Positions 56,796 through 64,000 of a stretch of DNA of 64,000 nucleotides are shown here, piece after piece. The notes under the pieces were generated by a model. The model was not told the origin of the DNA, did no database searches, and saw only the letters and a list, made by a program, of their open reading frames with translations. Location of the stretch: the NCBI GenBank assembly GCA_019186945.1, contig JABAQJ010000004.1:62001-126000 (forward strand), in the 5' to 3' direction. The position numbers and the translations under genes were made by a program. The stretch is from Gemmatimonadaceae bacterium (lineage in GTDB: Bacteria; Gemmatimonadota; Gemmatimonadetes; Gemmatimonadales; Gemmatimonadaceae). Numbering within the stretch: position 1 is the first letter of the stretch; the number at the start of each line of letters is the position of its first letter.

Positions 56796-57605
56796 ATGGA
56801 GTTCGCAGACGCAGCCATTCTCGATCCACACGCCGCCACCTTCGACGACGAGCTGGCAGCGCTCCGGCTGCGCGTCGACGACGTGTCGCGCGAGCGAGAC
56901 CAACTCCTTGCCGTCGTGGATATTCTCCAGGAGATCTCTTCGTCGTTGCACTTCTCCGAGATACTGCAGCGCATTGCGCGGCGGCTTGGCGACATGTTCG
57001 GCCTGGACCGCTGTTCGATCTATCTGGTGGGCACGGGACGGGAGGAAGTGCGGCTGGTAGCCACATACGAGGATCCTTCGTTACGGAACCTCGTCGTCGA
57101 TCTCGATCGTTATCCGGAACTTCGGCGAGCGTTCGATTCGGGTCAGACGGTGTTCATTCCCGAGGCCTCCCTCGATCCACTGCTGGAAGGAGCACGGCTG
57201 GCGCTCGATGAGCGCAGTGTTCGGTCGATCGTTGTCCTGCCGATCCGTTGGCGCACGTCCGTGATTGGGGCGATCTTCCTCCGTACGGAGCGCGGGTCCG
57301 TCCCGTTCACGGACCGTGACATCCGGTTTAGCGAAGTCATCGCATCGCTGACCGCCAAGGCTCTGCGCAACGCGCATCGATTCGAAGCGCTGCAACGATC
57401 GAGCGGCGAAGCGTCGGCACGCGCCCGCCAAGCCGACCTCGAGCGGATTGCGCTGGTGGCGTTCGTTCGACGGCTCCTGCAGCGTTTCGCTACGAGCGAG
57501 GAACATGCGTGGGCCGAAACGCTGCTTCCACGTGCCTCGGACGAGGAGCTGGATCGCCTGACGTCCGTCGCGATGCAGGTAATCGCCGAGGAAGCGAAAG
57601 GCTAG
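56796..57605 (+). CDS. GAF-domain protein
   Basis: 269 residues from the ATG at 56796 (MEFADAAILDPHAATFDDE); the frame is open to 56736. A coiled-coil segment (residues 15-45) leads into a GAF domain (about 50-200), FGLDRCSIYLVGTGREEVRLVA through the FTDRDIRFSEVIA core. No kinase, cyclase or EAL output domain is attached, so it probably regulates a partner protein. ligA begins 141 bp later. Confidence 0.8.
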   Translation: MEFADAAILDPHAATFDDELAALRLRVDDVSRERDQLLAVVDILQEISSSLHFSEILQRIARRLGDMFGLDRCSIYLVGTGREEVRLVATYEDPSLRNLVVDLDRYPELRRAFDSGQTVFIPEASLDPLLEGARLALDERSVRSIVVLPIRWRTSVIGAIFLRTERGSVPFTDRDIRFSEVIASLTAKALRNAHRFEALQRSSGEASARARQADLERIALVAFVRRLLQRFATSEEHAWAETLLPRASDEELDRLTSVAMQVIAEEAKG

Positions 57606-57695
57606 CCACGTCCCCTTGCACGGGACGATGTGACCGGCGAGGATGATAACGCTCTGCCAGGCAGGCAGCGCCGACTCCGCCCCAGCGATCCGTGA

Positions 57696-59777
<2,082 letters not shown>

Positions 59778-59783
59778 CGAGCA

Positions 59784-60356
59784 ATGTCCCTACCAATCGA
59801 CTTGACCGGACGAGGAATGCTGGGCTTGGCGCGCGCATCGCTCTCGGCGCTGCGCGCAGCGCTGCTGCGCGACGGCGGGCCCGCCGCTGCGGTCTACCTC
59901 CAGGAAGCCGGGTATGCCGGCGGCGACACAGTGTGGGAAGCCTTCAACCGCTGGCTCAGCCAGCTCACCGACGTGAAACCGGAGTCGCTGGACGTGGAGA
60001 CATTCGAGGCGCGGGCAACCGAGTTCTTCCGCGACATCGGCTGGGGAACGCTCCACATAGGCTCGATTGGAGACTCAGTGGCGACACTGGATTCACCAGA
60101 TTGGGGTGAGGCAGACCCCGGAAGCGCGCTCGAACACCCCGGCTGCCATCTGACGACCGGCATGTTCGCCGACCTGTTCGGCCGGGTCGCCGGCGCTCCA
60201 GTGGCAGTGCTGGAAGTCGAATGCCGATCCTCGGGCGCATCTCGCTGTCGCTTCCTGGTGGCGAACCCGGAGTTTCTGGAACAGGTGTACGACGACATGG
60301 CGGCCGGAACGCCGTACGAGGAAGCCATCGCTGCGGCCTCGGCTCCGGTCGCCTGA
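59784..60356 (+). CDS. V4R-domain protein
   Basis: 190 residues. The C-terminal part (ALEHPGCHLTTGMFADLFG then VEVECRSSGASRCRFLV) matches the V4R (4-vinyl reductase) small-molecule-binding domain, with Cys residues in the usual places. The first 80 residues have no named domain. It is coupled to ligA by position. V4R proteins elsewhere bind hydrocarbons or act in pigment synthesis; the ligand is unknown here. Confidence 0.75.
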   Translation: MSLPIDLTGRGMLGLARASLSALRAALLRDGGPAAAVYLQEAGYAGGDTVWEAFNRWLSQLTDVKPESLDVETFEARATEFFRDIGWGTLHIGSIGDSVATLDSPDWGEADPGSALEHPGCHLTTGMFADLFGRVAGAPVAVLEVECRSSGASRCRFLVANPEFLEQVYDDMAAGTPYEEAIAAASAPVA

Positions 60357-60409
60357 ACCAGTTCTTCGTGTGGATCCGGTAGCGCTCGACCGGCGCCGCC
60401 GGTCGCATC

Positions 60410-60937
60410 CTACACGACCTTTCTTGGTGCGTACTTGGGGTTCGCGACCAATTCGCCGTCGACCAGCACCTCGCGATCCCACGGCAGCACGATCGTGCTT
60501 TCGGTTGCGAGGGCGTGGAAATCCGGCTCGTACGCGCCCGTCCGAATGGAGACTGCCGTCCTAACCTCTTGTGCGCCAGCGTTGACGATGGACGCGATCG
60601 CCAGCCGCAACGTATCGCCCGAATCGCAGGTTTCGTCCACGATCAGGACCCGGCGCCCTCTGACTTCGTGAGGCGCTGCTCCGAGCACCGCCGGCGTTTC
60701 GCGGACCCTGGCCGACATTTCGCGACGCGAGATGAGCAGCGACCGGAAGTCGCATCCAAGAATCGCGGCAACGACTGCACCGGGAATGACTCCGGCAGTG
60801 GCAATCCCGACAACGATCTCCGGCGTGTACTCGCGCGCCACCTTGAGCGCAAGCGCTCGAGAGAGCTCGCCGAACAACGGCCATTCCACCTCGAAGATCC
60901 CCTTGGCGGGGTCGACTTCGTATTTTCGTGGCGACAT
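60410..60937 (-). CDS. Phosphoribosyltransferase
   Basis: 175 residues. The PRPP-binding motif is VDETCDSGDT at 100-109, and the N-terminal half has the type I phosphoribosyltransferase fold (VVGIATAGVIPGAVVAAIL). It resembles the xanthine/hypoxanthine group but the base cannot be read from the hood. The gene stands alone on the minus strand. Confidence 0.85.
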   Translation of the reverse strand: MSPRKYEVDPAKGIFEVEWPLFGELSRALALKVAREYTPEIVVGIATAGVIPGAVVAAILGCDFRSLLISRREMSARVRETPAVLGAAPHEVRGRRVLIVDETCDSGDTLRLAIASIVNAGAQEVRTAVSIRTGAYEPDFHALATESTIVLPWDREVLVDGELVANPKYAPRKVV

Positions 60938-61176
60938 GAAGGTGTCTCCGACCAGAGTGCCGTCCCGCCTAACCTACGAGGTTGCTGCGTGGCTGGGGAA
61001 GCATCGACGCAATCTCCTGCCGATCCCGGAGGCAGCGGGATGCGTCGCCGTTGCTCCCCGTAGGCTCAGACGGTAGCTTTGCGTCGAGCGCCGGGCTTAC
61101 GTGTCGATCGGGCGAACCAGCGCTCGCGTCGCGGTTTCTCGGCTTCGTCCCCGCGCCCTCAGACTCTGACTCACGC

Positions 61177-61674
61177 ATGTCCTGGTGGAGCCGCTTGATT
61201 GGCGGCAGATCCGACAGCGAGCTAAAGCCTCAACGCCTGGACTACCTCAAGGAGGCGCTCGTCCTTGAGCGACAGGGCGACCTCGATGCCGCCCTTACCT
61301 CGTATCGCCTCGCACATCGTGACAAGCCGACCGATGTCCAGGTGCTCGAGAACATGGCGATCGTGTGTTCGAGAATGGGCCGCACGGAGGAAGCTGTCCG
61401 CTGGTACCGGCGCGCCCTCGACATCAAGCCGCGACTTCCCGCGGCTCACTATGGTTTGGCGTACATCCTGCTCCGGCGCGGCGATCGCGAGGGTGCGCGA
61501 ACTCACCTCGAGGGCTTCCTGTCTACAACGACGGACAGCCCGCATATGACAGCCTGGATCGAGCACGCGCGAACCACGCTCGCTGAGCTGAACGACTCAT
61601 GCCCTGCCGGGGACGACCTCGAAACGGCCTCGGCAAGCGATCCGGCTCCCCCACCACCGGTCGCCGAGGGCTGA
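61177..61674 (+). CDS. TPR protein upstream of parA
   Basis: 165 residues from the ATG at 61177 (MSWWSRLIGGRSDSE); the frame opens at 60982. Three TPR-like repeats (LVLERQGDLDAALTSYRLA, NMAIVCSRMGRTEEAVRWY, GLAYILLRRGDREGARTHL) make a helical scaffold. The parA GTG begins 1 nt after the stop, so the two are probably coupled. Confidence 0.75.
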   Translation: MSWWSRLIGGRSDSELKPQRLDYLKEALVLERQGDLDAALTSYRLAHRDKPTDVQVLENMAIVCSRMGRTEEAVRWYRRALDIKPRLPAAHYGLAYILLRRGDREGARTHLEGFLSTTTDSPHMTAWIEHARTTLAELNDSCPAGDDLETASASDPAPPPPVAEG

Positions 61675-61675
61675 C

Positions 61676-62446
61676 GTGGGACGTGTTCTTGCCGTCGTCA
61701 GCCAGAAAGGAGGGGTGGGAAAAACGACGACTTCGGTCAACCTTGCGGCGGCCTTCGCACGGAGGGGCCTCAAGACGCTGATCGTCGACGTCGATCCCCA
61801 AGGCGCCGTGCGCTATGGCGTCGGGCTTCGACGCGGGCATCCCACCTTCGGTTTCGCCGACTATTTGAGCGGCTCGCGCTCCCTCAAGGAGATCATCCTC
61901 CCGACGGCCCTCCCCTGGATGCGCGTCATTCTTGCCGGGTCGGTCACCGATAGTGCCGATCACTCGGGGTTTCTGTCATTGATCTCGGATACGGCCATTC
62001 TGGGAGATCTCCTGAAAACGGCGCGCGAACGTTGTGACATCGTCGTGGTCGACACGCCACCGGGCCTCGGTCCGATCGTCCAGCATGTGCTCCTGTCGTC
62101 GCAGCACGCCATCGTACCGCTGCAGTGCGAGCCGCTCGCGTTGCAGACAACTCCGCAGATCCTGCGTGGTATCCAGGAGATCGTCTCTGCCAATGCCGAA
62201 CTCACGCTCGACGGAATCCTGCTCACGATGTTCGATCCGGCCAACGAAGCGTCGCAACGAATCGCGCAGTACGTACGCTCGCACCTTCCGCTCAACATGG
62301 TTTTCGATGTCGTGATCCCGCGTACCAATGCTGCGCTGGACGCGTTCGCCGCGGGCCAGCCGGTGGTGCTGCGATCGCCGAGCGATCCAGCATCGCAGGC
62401 CTATGTGAACCTGGCGACACTACTCGCCGAGCGATTCGAGCCGTGA
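61676..62446 (+). CDS. ParA-family ATPase
   Basis: 256 residues from a GTG at 61676. The deviant Walker A is KGGVGKTT at 11-18, Walker A' DVDPQG and Walker B IVVVDTPPG, with the signature Lys present. It is not followed by parB; the next gene is a lipoprotein that overlaps its stop (GTGA). It might position a cellular cargo rather than the chromosome. A chromosomal parAB elsewhere is possible. Confidence 0.88.
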   Translation: MGRVLAVVSQKGGVGKTTTSVNLAAAFARRGLKTLIVDVDPQGAVRYGVGLRRGHPTFGFADYLSGSRSLKEIILPTALPWMRVILAGSVTDSADHSGFLSLISDTAILGDLLKTARERCDIVVVDTPPGLGPIVQHVLLSSQHAIVPLQCEPLALQTTPQILRGIQEIVSANAELTLDGILLTMFDPANEASQRIAQYVRSHLPLNMVFDVVIPRTNAALDAFAAGQPVVLRSPSDPASQAYVNLATLLAERFEP

Positions 62447-63210
62447 GACGTCGGCGCATGACGGCCGCGGCGCTCGCCGTGTTGGCGCTGGCCGGATGTG
62501 TGGACTTGACCACAGATCCCGACGAGATAGTCGCGATCGAGTTTTCGCCGTTGCCCTACCCCGCGGTAGTCCTCGGCGATACTCTGCGTGACTCGCTCGG
62601 CGTCGCCGCGCCGCTGGTCGGAAAGCTCTTCAACGGGAGTGGCGACCTCGCCACGAAACCCGCACCGACGTTCGTCTCGCTCGACACGATCGTCGATGTC
62701 ACCGCGACAGGAATGCTCGTAGCGCATCAGACTGTCGGGACGGCGCGCCTCATCGCAACTGGTGGCGGACTGCAGAGTGTCTCCCGCTCCGTGGAGACGA
62801 CGTTGCTGCCGGACACGTTGAGCATCGAAGCCGGACCGGATACGCTGCCTCTCAGCATCCCGGACGATGCCGCATCGAACATCTCGACTGAGTTCCGGCT
62901 GAAACTGCAATCCCGTGCAGGAGGCGGTGTCGTTCGATCGTGGGTCGTCGACTTCGCCCTCCGGTACCGATCTCAGGACATCGCGCCAAAAGACACGTCT
63001 CTGCTGTACCTTGCCAACGAGGTTGGACGCCCTTCGGCGGTGGATACGACCGATGGAAGCGGAGTCGTATCTCGCCGGCTGCGTTTCAAGGTAGTCGCGG
63101 GCCAGGTCCCCGTACTGGATTCCGTCATCGTCGTGGCCCGTGCCATGTACCGCGGTGCTCTGGTGCCCGGTGCGCCTGCGCGTATGGTAGTGCGCGTGAA
63201 GCCCAAGTAG
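62443..63210 (+). CDS. Lipoprotein
   Basis: 255 residues from a GTG at 62443 overlapping the ParA stop (GTGA); an ATG five codons in is the alternative start. Arg-rich n-region, then ALAVLALAGC, a type II signal peptide. The rest is beta-strand-rich (TRLIATGGGLQSV-type, Ig-like or bacterial Ig-type), no named domain. It may be a surface partner of the TPR-ParA pair. Confidence 0.75.
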   Translation: MRRRRMTAAALAVLALAGCVDLTTDPDEIVAIEFSPLPYPAVVLGDTLRDSLGVAAPLVGKLFNGSGDLATKPAPTFVSLDTIVDVTATGMLVAHQTVGTARLIATGGGLQSVSRSVETTLLPDTLSIEAGPDTLPLSIPDDAASNISTEFRLKLQSRAGGGVVRSWVVDFALRYRSQDIAPKDTSLLYLANEVGRPSAVDTTDGSGVVSRRLRFKVVAGQVPVLDSVIVVARAMYRGALVPGAPARMVVRVKPK

Positions 63211-63236
63211 GTCCGCACTCACAGGGGCAGGCAATC

Positions 63237-64000
63237 GTGTCCATCGAATCCGCCACGACGTACGCACGCGGCGCCGAACCTCGGCCAGAGCCGGGTACGC
63301 TCGTCCAGGTGTTCTTCGAGGCCATCAGGCAGTTCAACAAGCCGGATGCGATGATGCATCGCGTCGATGGCGCCTGGTATCCGATCTCGCACGGCACCGT
63401 GCAGGAACGGGTGCGGCGGATCGCCCTGGGACTGCGTTCGCTGGGCATCGCCCGTGGCGATCGGGTGGCCATTCTTTCGGAGAACCGCCCCGAATGGGCA
63501 CTCGTAGACTGGGCCTGCCTGACGAGCGGGGTTCCTGATGTTCCCCTCTACGCGACCCTGCCGGCCGGACAGTTGCCGTACATGCTCAACGACTCCGGGA
63601 GCGTCGCCATTTTCGTGTCGACCGTCGCGGAGGCAGAGAAGGTGGCGCGCATCCGTACGGAGACGCCGAGCCTCAAGCTTGTGATCGCTTTCGACGAGGC
63701 CGCACGGCCGTTCGCGGACCTCACACTCGCGGACATCGAAGCCAGGGGAGCGGCAGCGGACTCACCGGAAACGAGAGAGACTTACGAACGCGAGGCACTC
63801 GCCACTCTCCCCAGCGATGTGCTCACGATCATCTACACGTCCGGCACGACGGGTCCGCCCAAGGGCGTGGTGTTGACCCACGACAACGTGCACTCCAACG
63901 TCCGCGCCTGTCGCAACCTGGTGACGATGACTCCCGCGGACGTCGGGTTGAGTTTCCTTCCGTTGTGCCATGTCTTCGAGCGGACTGGCGACTACTGGTA
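63237..64000 (+). CDS. Long-chain acyl-CoA synthetase, N-terminal part
   Basis: 254 codons from a GTG at 63237, cut by the window edge. The AMP-binding motif YTSGTTGPPKGV is complete, and the N-terminus (RVDGAWYPISHGTVQERVRRIALGL) matches long-chain acyl-CoA synthetases such as FadD15/FAA-like enzymes. It activates fatty acids with ATP and CoA. Starts 26 bp after the lipoprotein gene. Confidence 0.93.
   Translation, partial: MSIESATTYARGAEPRPEPGTLVQVFFEAIRQFNKPDAMMHRVDGAWYPISHGTVQERVRRIALGLRSLGIARGDRVAILSENRPEWALVDWACLTSGVPDVPLYATLPAGQLPYMLNDSGSVAIFVSTVAEAEKVARIRTETPSLKLVIAFDEAARPFADLTLADIEARGAAADSPETRETYEREALATLPSDVLTIIYTSGTTGPPKGVVLTHDNVHSNVRACRNLVTMTPADVGLSFLPLCHVFERTGDYW

Overview
The window is dense, high-GC bacterial chromosome with no phage genes, insertion sequences or CRISPR arrays that I can recognise. 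A lipoprotein-anchored RND efflux system with an outer-membrane factor points to a Gram-negative (diderm) cell. Together with the large sortilin/BNR-type secreted protein and the overall gene repertoire this suggests a Gemmatimonadota-like organism, but that placement is inference. The clearest promoters share one form, TTGAC(A/C/G)-17 bp-TATC.

Positions 1-11.8 kb (minus strand) hold the str ribosomal operon, rpsL-rpsG-fusA, split between rpsG and fusA by a complete lasso-peptide gene cluster. In order of transcription this is: RRE/PqqD-like recognition protein (B1), transglutaminase-like leader peptidase (B2), asparagine-synthetase-like cyclase (C), a 56-residue precursor peptide that ends in Ser, two strong hairpins, an HPr-kinase-like protein, an ABC exporter (ATPase and permease) and a NTP_transf_5-type nucleotidyltransferase. 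The kinase plus the C-terminal Ser resembles the paeninodin class, in which the lasso tail is phosphorylated on its last residue. The two core Cys residues, the unclear ring position, the nucleotidyltransferase and the str-operon location make this the most notable system here.

Positions 11.8-25 kb (minus strand) are the transcription/translation core: tRNA-Thr, Tyr, Gly, Thr, then rpmG, secE, nusG, rplK, rplA, rplJ, rplL, rpoB, rpoC, closed by a strong terminator. tuf is missing from the place it holds in the E. coli thrU-tyrU-glyT-thrT-tufB cluster. RpoB carries a roughly 160-residue insertion.

Positions 25-34.5 kb (minus strand) carry cysS, a 23-bp tandem repeat, an orphan ABC ATPase with a degenerate signature, an AI-2E/PerM-type membrane protein with pspA and a YbjN-like gene, both subunits of L-serine dehydratase, and uvrA. 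Positions 34.6-38.6 kb (plus strand) encode a transglutaminase-fold protein lacking its catalytic Cys next to an ABC exporter. Positions 38.7-46.2 kb (minus strand) encode a tripartite HME-type RND pump with a promoter/operator, two small proteins and mtnA.

Positions 46.3-50.7 kb (plus strand) hold an enoyl-CoA hydratase and recF-dciA-gyrB. The rest holds a 1078-residue BNR/sortilin-like secreted protein, thymidine phosphorylase, TPR, GAF and V4R signalling-type proteins, ligA, a phosphoribosyltransferase, a TPR-ParA-lipoprotein operon and the start of a long-chain acyl-CoA synthetase cut by the window edge.
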